A stretch of 64,000 bases of DNA from Triglochin maritima (Eukaryota > Streptophyta > Magnoliopsida > Alismatales > Juncaginaceae), in NCBI GenBank assembly GCA_963682175.1, contig OY821784.1:33151621-33215620 (forward strand), read 5' to 3'. The position numbers and the translations under genes were made by a program. The notes beneath the pieces were generated by a model. That model did no database searches, had not been told where the DNA came from, and saw nothing but the letters and a program-made list of their open reading frames with translations. Shown here piece by piece: positions 46,601 through 59,400 of this stretch (position 1 is its first letter; the number at the start of each line of letters is the position of its first letter).

Positions 46601-47738
46601 TTGTTATTAGTGTGATTTCGATTGGGGGAAAGGAGGAGAGAAGAATAAATTTGGGTTTTTGAGATTTTTGATTTAATTATCTAAAGCAAGAAACATGAAC
46701 AAATAAAACTAAAACAAGAATAAAGAAGTGAATTCCGTTGGGTGGAGGTTTAGATTTAAGGTTTAGATTAGAGAATTCAGAAACTTATAATAAATCATGT
46801 TAGTTACGAAGCATTACATGATAAATGATTTAACACAAACTCAAGTAATCAAAATATACTAATCACGAACTTAAAATAATAACATTTATTCTCTTCTCTT
46901 CACCCTAAATCCGTCACCTCCACCCTTTGGAAAGAGTTAGAAACTCATGGAGGGAGGAAGAAGGGGTCCTAGAGGCATTACAAAAGAAAAGTAAAAACAA
47001 GAAATAAAAGACAGAATTTTATTACTAAAATAAAGACAAATAAAAACAACAACTAAAAACTAGGTCTAAGGCCAAGGACCCTCACAACATCGTTTCAGGG
47101 CTATTTATAGCCGATACAAGGGACTTAGGTATAAAATAGGAAAGTACACGCGTCAACACGCAACCGGTAAAAATTTTAGAGCATGAATCTAATTTGGTGC
47201 GGCGGACTCGCCGCATTTTGTACATAAGGTGCGGCGGATTCGCCACCTTTTTAGCTCCGATTTAATCCGGATTTTTCCTGTGTGTTTATGGTATGATTTC
47301 AATATCCTTTGCGCATTTGGATTGATTCTTTCCTTTCTTTTGAGCTCCGACTTTATTTCTTTATATATTTGGAGATCCACATTGATTTTCTTTAGATTTT
47401 CTCCATAATAATAAAAGCTACTCGTAATTTGCAATTAGGTCCTTGCCTTTTTGCAATTAAGTCCTTGTCTACTTTTGTGCTTAAGTCCTTGTCCTTTTTG
47501 TAATTAGGTCTTGAATGCTTTTATGCTTGGATGCATTTCCATTTGAAACCCGATAATCTTGAACTTGGTATTTATGCCAGGAATGAGTCTCTTGCACGCA
47601 TTTATGCTCGGGATATGGGCAATTTGCATTCAGGTCCATGTATTCTGTAAATAAGACTAAACACATACCTTAGTAGCATTTATTGATATAAAATTAATCT
47701 AAATGAAAGACATATGATGTAATGTATGCAATGCATCA
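41187..47738 (-). mobile_element. Non-autonomous Athila/Tat-like LTR element (unit B)
   Basis: LTRs at 41187-42439 and 46518-47738, primer site 46494-46511. Structure as in unit A, but its gag-like frame is open. The 3' LTR carries the same extra 33 bp palindrome unit as in unit A, so that indel predates the tandem duplication. Confidence 0.88.
43746..45230 (-). CDS. Gag-like protein of the Athila/Tat-like element (intact, unit B)
   Basis: A 494-residue frame. A CCHC zinc knuckle (C103, C106, H111, C116; spacing 2-4-4) is followed by a Tyr/Pro/Gln-rich stretch (about 120-200), a short helical region rich in Gln, Met and Leu (about 210-245), and an acidic, Ser/His-rich C-terminal half without a recognised fold. 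The order knuckle, Pro/Tyr/Asn-rich linker, helical segment matches the C-terminal part of Athila/Tat gag as I know it. The N-terminal capsid-like part of gag is not seen, and ~1.3 kb of non-coding leader separates the ATG from the primer site. No pol follows. It may be a relic or a particle-binding factor used in trans. The ATG at 45230 is the first in frame. Confidence 0.75.
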   Translation of the reverse strand: MDGYMSNHPYHCWDQDNASWYSKTMQLGVAQTNTPYGWDNPNCMTEQSPYWGNMREALTARPQSSYVGSYAGQRTDTLQQTFASFMRWADNMSAPVSPVAVPCDCCGLSAHVIRECPYVPPEPECEHTFSQNARYDRYTSAYNPRVMDSWGDNSYPNSYTSFSPQYPPPEYPEFYQQPTSNHWTYPQSTNTQPKNVPSFDSNLIVDHIPDTLEQAFHTFMTTTQQSVDNMVLQLSQMSQQLSEESNFSCQHEDSSFSIEPPPHTQIQSTIFQSQIPSRSEGLGISIHDHLVEDSIYIEKNMDQFHYESAQDCVLSSCPVALEPHDLHVASLKDSALVEQDLPSTLNFKQPDESLPLTIVPDHLGNDGTSNNHIAHEGIRSALEDTLGMRPTFCSPGVSDMPNEVLDLVPTHQPVGWRVWIDDHNFNTATGETPLPLPLNSQTLERFKLFQFDPLNETPLRPIHEPLISSSAFCEGGPHMHFLAPRGVMFPFQVH

Positions 47739-47875
47739 AAAATGTACTCTCAAATTGAAGGACTAGATTTCAAAGAAATTTATGCCTCTCTCTTCCTCAT
47801 CTCCTTTCTCTTCACCCCAACCCTAAACCTGTTAGGATCTATGACCCTCTAATCACTAGATAAATACGGAATTAA
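47739..47875 (+). repeat. 137 bp direct repeat, right copy (unit B)
   Basis: Partner of 40990-41126, overlapping the SIRE-like LTR terminus by 46 bases. Confidence 0.88.
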
Positions 47876-49097
47876 AAATTACTAATCAAAGGATTAAGAG
47901 ATAAAGACGTGCACACCACAAAATTGATGACACCAGAGTTTAGAGAGGTTCGACACCCACCCATAAATATGCAAGTGGTAAAAATTAGGCTTGAGTATTG
48001 TGGATTGAGAGCTTGAAGAGGAAGAGGATTTGGCTTTGTGTATTGGATAGATAGGAAGTGTTCAAGAGATCGAAAACCAACAAATGAGGTCATATTTATA
48101 AGTCTTCAAGCTCAACTAGCCGTTTGGGAGTTGGTGGGGAAATTGACCAATAGGAATGCAAGATGTGACTTAAGCTCGGGCAGATTTCGATGTATATTCG
48201 GTTGGCCGTTAACAGAACGGTAGTCCGAAGAATTGGTCTGATTTAAGCATTCGGTTGACCAATTATGTATCGGATCACCGTTCACCAACCTCTAGTAGCT
48301 TTTATCTATTTAGCCCTAATTAAGTTCGGTTAACCGAATTCCATTCGGTTCACCGTTTCAAGGTGGACAGTAGGATTGGTTGGGCTCTGATCTACTCAGG
48401 TTCGGTTGACCGTGTACACTTCGGTAGACCGAAGATAGCGCGGGTTTTGCGCTGACAGTTACATCTCAAAAGGTTGTTGGGTACAACGGTCAAATGTCAC
48501 GTGTAAATAGTCGTTGGGATCCTAAAGCCAATAAGGTGTCGGTTGACCGATAGGTATTCGGTTGTCCGAACAAGTACAAGTCAAATGGGCTCTAGGGAGT
48601 TAATTTAAATGCGACCGTTGGAGCAAAGTCCAAAACCGGTCCAGGGCTATTCGATTGACCGAAGGTGGTTCGGTCTTCAGTTGGGGAAATTCCAGAGAAC
48701 ACCTAAGTTTTACTGGTGGGAAGAATTCGGGTATCCGAAAGGTGTTCGGTGGACCGAACAAGATAGGATTCAGTGGACCGAAATAGGTTCGGTTTACTGA
48801 TGAAGGACGAGACAAAATCCTAGTGCTCAAGTTTACATAAAACCTTATGGACTCAATAAATACAAAATTACATGTCTTGGTCCAAAGCTTTGATTACAAG
48901 TCTTGAGTCTTGATGTCTTTGTCCCATTGCTCCTTTACTTGATTGTCTTGATCAACCTATTAAGATGTTTACAAGTATACATGTATGTATGCAATGCATG
49001 TGATCATGTTTGCTCACTTTGATTGATTTGGTTGATTGATTAAGATTAGTTTAATTAATCATCAAAATTAATATAAATTAAGGCCAAAAAGGCAACA
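47830..49097 (-). mobile_element. 3' LTR of the SIRE-like Copia element (unit B)
   Basis: Copy of 21772-23039. Its palindrome array (about 48192-48800) shows small changes in the motif itself, for example CGGTTGTCTGAAC becomes CGGTTGTCCGAAC and CGGTTGACCGAAGG becomes CGATTGACCGAAGG. Confidence 0.7.
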
Positions 49098-49383
49098 ATC
49101 TCCCCGTTTTTTATGATAACAAATCTATATCTTAATGCTTGAGTTTCAATTTAAGTTCTCCCATTTTCTATATGATTGCTCCCCCTTCGTATATGTAAAC
49201 TATGCATGTATAAGATGCTCCCCCTAACAATATGCATAGTATGAGTTAATTGAAGCTCAATCCTTATCATTCTCCCCCTTTGACATCAATCAAATGCAAA
49301 AAATACAAGCATATGATGTAAAGTTATAGGATTACATAATTCTCCCCCTTAATTAGATGATATAACATTATATGCCCCCTGGT
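49098..49383 (-). mobile_element. 3' interior remnant of the SIRE-like element (unit B)
   Basis: Copy of 23040-23325. Confidence 0.6.
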
Positions 49384-50809
49384 TGATTCGTTTTAATTAA
49401 CCGCAAGTACACGGCCACGTTGAAGCGGTGGCAAATACGGGTCGATCCACAGGGAGGTGTGTCGACTTTAGTTTATTAGAAGGTGAGTGGGAAAGAAAGG
49501 AGAGAAATGATTGATTAAACTAAACTACACTAAACTAAACTAGTAAACAAGAAAGGAGGAAATGAAAGCATGAAATGAACTAAACTAAGCTAAGCAACTA
49601 CTAAGAAGAAAGATAAATCTCAGGAATGGGAAAACCCCTAAGGGGTGGAGTGTGAGTGTACACATGAAATAAGTGTGGTGAATGCATACAATAAGCTCAA
49701 GCGTAGTTAGTGTTTGTTAATGCATAAGAAGTACTTAATGCAAGACATATCATTTAAAGCACTAGCCTAGGTGATTAATATGAGCATGACAAGTTTATTA
49801 TTAAGAACATAACAAGCATGGAATGTACCTAAACATTATAGCAGAAACGATCAAGTAAAAGTTCTTATTAATTCAAAAAAGCCTACTAACATTTCTCACA
49901 AACAACAATGTCTAGCATTCATACCATCTACATAACATGTATATACATCTACTCCACCATCAAAGGGAATGGAACTACTCACATAACATGTATATACATC
50001 TACATAACATGTTTATACATTTAAACTAATATTTATACTAAGAAAAGAAAACACGCTTAAACTAATTATAAGAAGACTAAAATAACAAGTTAACTAAGTA
50101 TGCAAGAATTGAAAAGTCAAGACAATATGAAGAAAACTTAACAAAATATCTATTATTACTCACTCAATTACAAGTAGCCTCTCTCCACCAGGGTTTTTGC
50201 TTCAAGACTTTTACTCCTAGTAGAGATGTTGGCCACCAAGAGAGAGATGAGATACAAGAGAGGAGGGAGAGTTCTATTTATAGCCATAGAAAAAGGTAAT
50301 CCGGGATAATCCCTCGGTATGGGACTAAACATATACCAGAAATAGACTAAATACACTCTAATACACGCCCCATAGAAATCTTAGCGGATCCGGAACAACC
50401 CGGACCGCCAATCGCGGTCCCAGACTGCTAATTGGTGGTCTACAGGGTTTGGATCGCGCTGGGCTTTCTTCTGGGTTTTTCTGAATGTCTTTGTTTGTCT
50501 TTGATGCATCTACTTCGCTTGCTGGAGCTCTGACCCTAATAGAATTGTCAAAATACTCTCCATGATGGTGTGGAGTATTCTTGTTTGCTCATTGGTCCTT
50601 CGATCTTACATTCAGGTCCTTCGATCTTGCATCTTAGTCCTCGAGTCTCTCCACTCAGTCATTTTTTCCAGCTTTTAGGTCCTTTTATGCCTCTTCTCTT
50701 CAAGCCTATTTACTTCTGAAATTCAAACATAAAACTCAATACGTAGCATTGTTTAGGTGAAAGATAATGGATATAAGATACAAATGTAAGCATGAAATGA
50801 TGTCAATCA
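49384..50809 (-). mobile_element. Solo LTR, Tat/Athila-like (unit B)
   Basis: Copy of 23326-24751. Confidence 0.7.
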
Positions 50810-51076
50810 CTCTCCCTATCACTAAGGCCTAAAAGCAATGATGTATGTTATCAATTAAGCATGCAATATCCCTAGATTAGAACCAATTGTTAAAATTGAG
50901 AGGATTGAAAATATTACCCAACTTTTGATTCTCCATTTTTTATTGGTTCCAATCTCCTTTTGATAGCGACGACGGCTTTATGAATTCAATCCAAATAATT
51001 TTCTTGAAGCTCGGAATCGATCTTTTATTGCTTGAGCCAATCTCTATCGATTCTCCTCCTTCTAAGTACCTACAAG

Positions 51077-51188
51077 TGAAGATTTTGGTATCCAAACAAC
51101 CTTGGGTCCTTTGACATTAATTTTTGGTACCCAAACCATTTTGGTCTTAGGTGCCCAAACACTTGAAGACTTTTTATTCACAAAGAAA
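51077..51188 (-). pseudogene. SIRE-like gag fragment with WVPK repeats (unit B)
   Basis: Copy of 25019-25130. The following stretch to 52555 repeats the unassigned DNA of 25131-26497. Confidence 0.65.
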
Positions 51189-52555
51189 TGTTTTCCATTC
51201 AATGTAGTATGACTAACATGATTTTTGTAAGGTTGATGGGTTTTGGGTCAATTGCACGAGGGCTCTATGGTTTTATTAATTTAGGTTGGATGATTTTATT
51301 AAATGGACTTTTTGTAGTTTATTCATGCAATTTGGTGATACTGATTAATTGTTTCGTAATTGGAATAACTGCGGAATATAGGGGTGTGCAACCAGTACGG
51401 ATCGGTTCGGCCAAGGACCAATATTTTGTATTAAAAAAAATCGGGTCGGTCCGGAACCCGGACCAGTGGGATCCGATCCGGACTGGAACTAGACCGGATT
51501 GGTTGGTGCTCGCCTGTAGCGGAATAAACCAGTAGATTTATTCTATTTGGTTAAATGACTAATAACTTGATTAATTGCTTTAAAAACCATGGATTTATTT
51601 GTATTTGAATAAATAATGAATAATTAGGTTAATTGCTTAATAAACCTTGGACTTTCTATTATTGTGGAAAATGATTTAAATCGTGGAAAATTCCCTTCTT
51701 TTCCCTGGAATTCCTATATATTTGTAAAAAATCTATTAATTGGGAAATTTATTATTTTTACCCTGAACTTATGAGAATTATGTTTTGTAAGGAAATTTTG
51801 GTAAAATTACACTTACACCCCTGTACTTTTGATTGTGGATTTAGAGCTATGATTTCATTACGCTGCTTATATGATCTTATAGTCTTGTTTATGTTTAGTG
51901 CTCTATATCTTGTTGGGATCGTTGACCCGTGCTTTTGGGGTAAATTGCATTTACCGCTTGCTTTGTAAGACTGTGAGAGTGTGGGACGTTCTGGGAATCG
52001 ATCGCTCACCTACGTTGTTACCGGTGGCCGTTGGAGCGTTGCTCACGGACTAGAGGTTAGGGTATTACCCCATTGCTATGGCGGTATGGGATTTTTTACC
52101 AGCGTTGTTACAAGTAACTACTAGAGTTGGGCTAACATTGTTACAGGTGACCGTTGGAGCTGGGCTCGCAAGCTTGGGCGCGTGGATGGAGTAGGGTCAA
52201 TTTTTGTATAATTGATAAGAATTATACCATTTATTTGAATCAATACCAAAATCAATCGAAAGATAAGAATCATGGGCCAGATGCACGATCTTGTCGAGGA
52301 TGCACGCTCGGTCTAGCTGGGCATGTGGTCGCCTTGGGACGTGTGACAATTCTACCATGAGAAAGGGTTAAGTGTTGCCTTGTGGGTTGGATGCGCGGTG
52401 TGGTCGAGGTGCAAGATCAGCTTCACTGGGTGTGTGATTGCCTTGGGGCACGAAACCAATGTGAACCGTCAGGGGACGGGTAGACCTTGTTCGGTGTCAG
52501 GTCAGGGTGGTGTATTGGGTCTTGATTTGAGACTCAAACGTACCTTATACGTGTG

Positions 52556-52708
52556 CACTCTCCTGGAAAAAAGACTATAATGTCGGCAGTTCACAACGGA
52601 TTTAAAAAAAACCCGACGTGAAATGGCCTTATCACGTCGGTTTTTTTAAAATCGACCCGAAAAGACTAATATATCACGTCAGCTTGGCCGATGTGGACGT
52701 GATTAAGC
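52556..52708 (+). mobile_element. CACTA-like terminus (unit B)
   Basis: Copy of 26498-26650. Confidence 0.45.
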
Positions 52709-54745
52709 ACTGTTTTCACAGGATAATTTCTCAAAATTCAAAATAGCATAATACTGTCCACATTTGGACTATTAGATTGTGTTGAGCATAGGGGGGAAAG
52801 TATAAGCCATGACTAGTGCACCTGGATTAAATGAACTTTATATTGGTGTAATTGTATCCACATCTCCACCATGCATTTAACTATCGATGACTAAGATGGA
52901 GAGAATTAGACATAGACTTCGATTGTTGAAGAATTGAAAGGAATCCTGGTCCATAATTTTCCACAAAAAAAAATACACAGTGAGGCGTAGAGAAAATGTT
53001 GTTTGAATTAAGATAATCTTGCATCAACCATTCAACCTAGAAAATAATATTAAAATTATATAATCTATAAACAAGATTTATCTGCAATAATCTTCTTAAG
53101 TACTTTAATAATTAGTAGACTAAATGAATTTACTAGGTATCAAAGAGAATAAATCGATCTATTCAATCCACACTTGGGTTGAGCATATTAAGATCGTACT
53201 CAGGATGTCTCCCTTGAAAACATAAATTTTACGTGGTTAATGTGGCCGCACAGGTACCACATATCCTGTATGACGAGATTTTCGGTAAGTTAGCATGTTA
53301 TTACATCCAAATTGCCTCCTTCTTGTTATAAGTTACTGCAAATTATGTTTAATTTGGAGATGGAATGTCTTATTCTGAACTAGCTAGTGCTGCTTGACAT
53401 AAATAAATTACTACAATTTCTTTTTGACTCCGAGAGTAGGCAATCCATACAACTACTACAAGGAAAATGTTTATCATGCTAAAAAACCAGCTCAAAATTG
53501 GGCACAACTTGCCAGTCATCATATCTCCACAAAACAAAACCACATCAAAGCAAGTGTACAAGCTTGCATTTTTTCATGCAAGTAACTGGAAATCCTAAAA
53601 ACACACGCAACTACGCCCTGGGCGGGACATATTCTATCATTTTTTCCGTTAAAAAATTTACAAAAACATATCCTATAATAAAAATACCCTTGAAAGTTTG
53701 AGACAAAAATAAACTTCTTGAAAAACCACACCGACGCTTACTGTCGACAGTTCGACGCCTTTTCTGAAACACAGATGCAGGCAAGTAAAATTGCTCCTTT
53801 CAATAAGCGAAAAACCCTAATAAAAAATAAATTTTATTTATTTTTCCTCCATTTCTTTGCTCACTTTCGTTGTCATGGGCTACGACAAAGAGTCGTGTGT
53901 TGTTGTGTGTTGGGCTCCATTGGAGTACACTAGAAAAACGTAAATAAAAATCTTGAAAAATGTTTTTCCAATCCACAAACATGTTAGCTAAATTAAAGTT
54001 GTCTTGTTTTGTTTAAAATTTTAACATTGCAATATTATTAATCAACCATTTTAAATTTATTTCCGAAAATACCAATCTATATAAACCATTTATCCACTTC
54101 AAAATAAATATCAACAATCCACCAGTAGCCTTCTAGGTACACTTGTAAGGTTCTAATTTCAAATATTCACATCCTCCGTTTTTACGTATCAGTTTGTGGA
54201 CCCTCTAAAACGACTACACAAGAATGCCCTAAGATTGAAGTATTTTGAATTTATTCACTTTTGGTCGAATTAAAACGATTTCTTCTACAAAAACCGTGCA
54301 AGTAATTGTTGATCAGGTGAAAAATCTAATTAAGATCCAAGTGTGACAACTTAGTACATTTGTTGTACTTTAGTAACTAGCAATTAGTATCCGGAGAACA
54401 ACTGGATTTACCACGGTAAAATGCTTTGATTTATTTTGAATTTTCCATCCGAAGTTTTGGAAAATATAGCAGTTGCAAAATACATTAATTTAGAGAAAAT
54501 ATATAACTCAGTTTGAATTTCTAAACTTAAAAATAAAAAAGAAAAAACCAAAGTCAAAGGTAATTAAGGGGAAACTATACTTTTCGATCCAGGTAACAAC
54601 TAATAACCGTCCGAGAAAAGCTAGCTTCTAAGTTCTAACATAGTTTTTTTTTTAAACCGTCCAAGAAAAATTCCCTCGGGTGGAATTTTGTTTATTTAAA
54701 CCCCACCTGAACACATTTGGTTAGCTACGAGCAAGTCTGGTTAAA

Positions 54746-55228
54746 ATGTTGGCATCTCGGAGATTCAGTGCCTCCATTTACGTCTCACCGGACGTGGCCA
54801 AAGCCATCTCTATAACAGCCGTATTCTTTATCGCCCTCCCAATTATAATCTTGATCGTACACTTCTTCATTTCGCTTATCATATACATTCAGGAATCGTG
54901 TACTCATCGTCGCGAGACCAATACAACCGTCGACATTGAAGCACCGCCTATCGAGCAGAACGACAACAGCAATGTGACAACGTGGCCACTTTTGACAACG
55001 ACCATGATGAGGTTCCTGAGCATGCCATACGAAAACTATAAAAAGAGTGAGGGGGAGAGTGATAGTTGTCCAATTTGTTTGGAGGATTTGGTCGAGGGAG
55101 AGAGGATTAGGGTTTTGAGGTGCAAGTGCAAGTATTTCTACCATGGTGGTTGTATCGACGTCTGGATCCTTATCGGGTCGACCGTTTGTCCCGTTTGTAA
55201 GACGTCGATAATCGACAAAGTGGTTTGA
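54746..55228 (+). CDS. Membrane-anchored RING-type (ATL-like) E3 ligase, unit B copy
   Basis: 160 residues, same design as the unit A copy, including Tyr130 in the RING. Relative to unit A it has C47Y, R54H, G75S, L93M and G157D and one silent change at Gln49. None of the five falls in the metal-ligand core: one is in the membrane helix, three are in the linker before the RING and one is near the C-terminus. The ~480 bp frame thus has six differences, against roughly one per kb in most of the duplication. The promoter-proximal DNA is almost unchanged, so both copies could be expressed from the same control region. Confidence 0.82.
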   Translation: MLASRRFSASIYVSPDVAKAISITAVFFIALPIIILIVHFFISLIIYIQESCTHRRETNTTVDIEAPPIEQNDNSNVTTWPLLTTTMMRFLSMPYENYKKSEGESDSCPICLEDLVEGERIRVLRCKCKYFYHGGCIDVWILIGSTVCPVCKTSIIDKVV

Positions 55229-56483
55229 GAGAGCCAAAGTGTATCATAGTTGAGTTTTGAGAGAGCAAAATGTATCATAGGTGATTCTTGAGAACCAGCC
55301 AGAAGCTGAACAAAAAAGGTTAAACTTGACCTAGTTGGGATTCTTCTAAAAGGAGTCTTGATAGGAGGTTTTGATATATGAGTTATTCTTTTTTCACAAA
55401 TCAGTTTGTATTTAACAATTTTTTGATGTTGTCTGTATCTAGGTTTAATTTAGCATTGAGTATTTTTCCCTTTTCTCGTGGAAAATGTCCTGATGGACTA
55501 TTAGTTACAAATCTGTCAAAAATATTCCATGAATTTTTTATTTATTTGTATCGATCTCATCTAAATTTATTCCAATTTCATCAATAAATTTTCAAGTAAA
55601 AACGGTATCTTGTGTGCTTTTCAGTTCCAGAGATTCTTTCACATATATCCTTCCTTTAACCCTATCAATACAAAATTTAGTTTTACTCTTAGGTTTAGAA
55701 TTCCACTTTCACTATCTCTTGTTGTAAATTTCAATTGTACTTGGAATTTTACACTATGAAGTCCCCAAACTTCATAAGCTTAAAAAAACAAGCACATGAA
55801 TTTTTATATTTTAAATTTTTTCATATTGATTCTTTTATTTAAAAACGAAAAGTCAGATATTACAATTCTACAACCTTATGGTCTTATGAAAACTTTGTGG
55901 CTGCAACAAAGATGACCAAACTTCTCTTCACGCCCTAGTGAATTTCTGATGTCTTGGTTCTCTGTGATACCAATAATGAATTTTGGCTAATGAAATAATA
56001 CACTTTATTTTTATTTGCTCTACAATACACTTCCATTTAATTTTCAAACAACTCAAACATACAAATGAAATTATTCGGATTCGATCTCTGATCTTTAATT
56101 ATCGTTACAAAGTACACATGAGAAGGGTATTCCTTTCAACAATTAATGAACTCAAAACTCGCTCACGTGATTTGAATCTATCACATGAGGAAGGTCTTCA
56201 ATATTCGTAATATGGATGCATGAATGATATGGTTAACTACTTATTAAAACAGTTATTTTAATATATCCAAACGTAGTTCTTTAGCAAACAATTGTACTTC
56301 AACAGCATGTGTAGAACTACTTCTAGGACGATCATCAAATCTCAAGTTTATTTAATAACTCATTTTCGTCCATCCTCTTTCATTTCAAAAACCAAATATT
56401 TCAGTTGGAATCTAACATCCCACGACACATAAGACAAATACATAATAAATCCCTACACATATAAAAAAAACTAAATTTACCAG
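55229..56483. other. Between the RING and membrane genes (unit B)
   Basis: Counterpart of 29169-30423 with several substitutions, for example two within 50 bp of the RING stop codon. No gene seen. Confidence 0.5.
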
Positions 56484-59400
56484 TCATTTGGATGCCGAGA
56501 AAATGGCCTCCAAATCCTTATGCAATGATTTTGATTTTTCCTTGAAATCGGACGAAGTCGATATCAACGAGCTTCCTGTCCTACCCTTTTGACTGGTAGA
56601 AGGGTCTTTCGATATCCTTTTATCTTCTCTGCTGAAGCTATCTTTCGCTATTTCTCTTAATTGTCTCACCCAAGATCGTTCGATACCACCAGAATTTGGA
56701 CCACTCTGGCTCCCAGAGGACACACCGCTTCTCGTCCCACCAGAGCTCACTCTGTCATCCATACCGGATAGCATTTTCGTTGGAAGAAAAATCAACATGA
56801 TTCCGAGAATAGCGGTTTTGGAGCCCAAACAGAATGAGTTTTCATCAGGGCTCAACCGCCTTACCTGCTCATACAATGCGTAACATTCGTTTACGATTTG
56901 TGCAAAGAATCCAATTGCGAAAAGGGCCAACATGAAAATCCCAATGCTTTGTTCTTCAGTTACAGACAAAGTTTTCTCCAACACAACATAACATGTTGCT
57001 ATAATCCCCAATTCACCCGTGACTGATAAGATCTCTACAAACTGAACCTTCTTCTTTACGAATGGCTTCTTAAGCACAAGAAAAAGAAGCTGGAATGATG
57101 CAATGGATAAAACTACCGCAAGAGGGGTCCTCGTGGAAATGCCATCCGAGTAAAGTCCAGCCGCAATTCCCATAGAAACACGCTTCACCGACTCGATAAC
57201 TGCATAATAAATCCTGAGAGTCCCAAAGAGCTTCTCAATAAGCGGTGCTTCCGCATCCTCAGTTTCGTCGTCTGAAGCAATGATCTTACTACCAAGCTTA
57301 CTACCACTACCTCGAGTCGCAATTTGTGAAACCATATACTTGGGTGGTCCTCTGAGGTCCTCAAACAACGGCCCAAGTTTTGTAAGTTTGACAGAATCGG
57401 TCTGGTCCTTCCAAGTCCATTGCCCTCTTTTACCTGGCCCGAAGGAGGCACGCATGATACCGCGGTACCAATGGAGTTCTCGACCTTCGCGGTGGATTTC
57501 TTTGTATAAAAGAAGTTTGCCCATTGTAATCCCAATTGATACGAAAAGTAGGAGCGAGATCAGAAGAACGGATGAAATTCCCAACAGAAAAATTCCCACA
57601 ATCACACCAGTAGTTGTTCCACCTGCACACACCAATTAGGAAGATTTTTTTGAAATAAAAGGGGAAATAAGTGATGGCTTCTAGCATTAGTTCACTATTG
57701 GGCATGACCAATTATATTTGCTGATTTATACAGCGGTGCAACATTAAAACCCTGTTCAGTTAGCCAATTACATATCATAGGAAATCTACATCCAAATATT
57801 GCACATGCCTAATATGTTACTATAATAGGGGATAAACAACATTATAGCAATGACATTTAAATAATCTGCCATAAGCATTGAAAATTCAAAATATTGGGCA
57901 TCATCTGAAAGTCTAAAAGGTCTTAGTTGAAAAGTGGGAGTGATTTTTGGTTGCCAACCTATAATTTGGGCAATTTATACATCCAGATTACACTATAAAT
58001 AGGTCAACTATCATATAAAGAGACAACAATAGAAAAACAAGACTTGTAGCACTAGTATTGCCATCCCTTACTGAATGTTGCAAAAGTGATTCACCTTTCT
58101 AACCCGAGACTGTGCACTAAGGGTTCTCTGAGGTATAAATTTCCAAAGTGTTTATAGAACAAATTTTCTTTTTAATTTTAAAATGTGCATTTTCAGAAAC
58201 CTATTGAATTAAATTAATATTTCCACAAGGCACTATGGCATTGACAAGTGGTATTTTCTATTGGCCGAGAAGTAATGTTATAACAAGACCCTTGTATAAA
58301 CATCAATATGGTGTGTGATCTCCTAATCCATTGCTAAAAGAAAAGCGCAAAACCTTAATAATCTTACATGCACAAACCCAGATGACTTTTGGATCGTAGA
58401 TTTTGCTTCTACAAGAGAGACAAAAATCGGCCGCTACTAGGAGACGAGTGGAATCTATTAAGTGAGTCTTATGATTCTTTTTTCGCTACACGAGATTTGA
58501 ACTACAAGAGGTATTCTCGATCTCGTAGGATAAATCATGTTTTCCCAACAATGACATCAAGAGTCGATTAACCTTGTTTGCGAATCATATTATTTATAAA
58601 AAACAAAAAGAGGTTAACTGTTTATGGATGCTAATGTTGGCAAAACATGATTTATCTTATGTGATCAAGAATAGCTCTTGTAGATCGGATACCATGCAGC
58701 AGAAGAAGAATTGTAGGGCTCGCAAAATAGAATCTACGCGTCTTCTAGCATCGATCAATGTCTTTTTCGAAGGAGCGAAATTTAAAAATTCTGAGTTAGT
58801 GCATATGATATGATTACGGTTTCATGGTTTTTTTTCACAAGTTGGGATAAGTAGGCCACACATCATATTTATAAGTGGGCATTGTTGTAACCTTTATTCT
58901 CAACCAATAGTGAGATGCCACACGCCAGTGCCTTCGGCAAATATTAACTTACTCAAATATGAGTTTTTAAAAATATCAGGGCAATGACTTAAATGAGTTT
59001 CCGAAAAGACAATTTGAAAACTAAAACAACTCGGAATAGATGCTTAGATCATACAATTTATGATAAAAAAATCCTTGCTAATATTCTTTTCTAGGAAATT
59101 ACCTTTAATTGCAGTTGTAGATGCCTGGTAAACACATGGTAGTGCAAGGAAAACCAAGAAAATCTCGAACCTTGGAAATGTAAGTGCACCATAGCTTATA
59201 TTTTTTTCTGTACCTTTCCTTCTAAGTTTCAAAGCAAATAGAAGCAATATATGAAGCATCATCAAGCCACCACCAATTACTGCCAACCAGAACATGTTTT
59301 GGTTAAAGTTCTCCCATCTGCCAAACAAACTAAATTAGGATCAAATAAACTTCCTTTATAAATCCAATTTCATTTGTATCTATTTATGCATTAAAAAAAA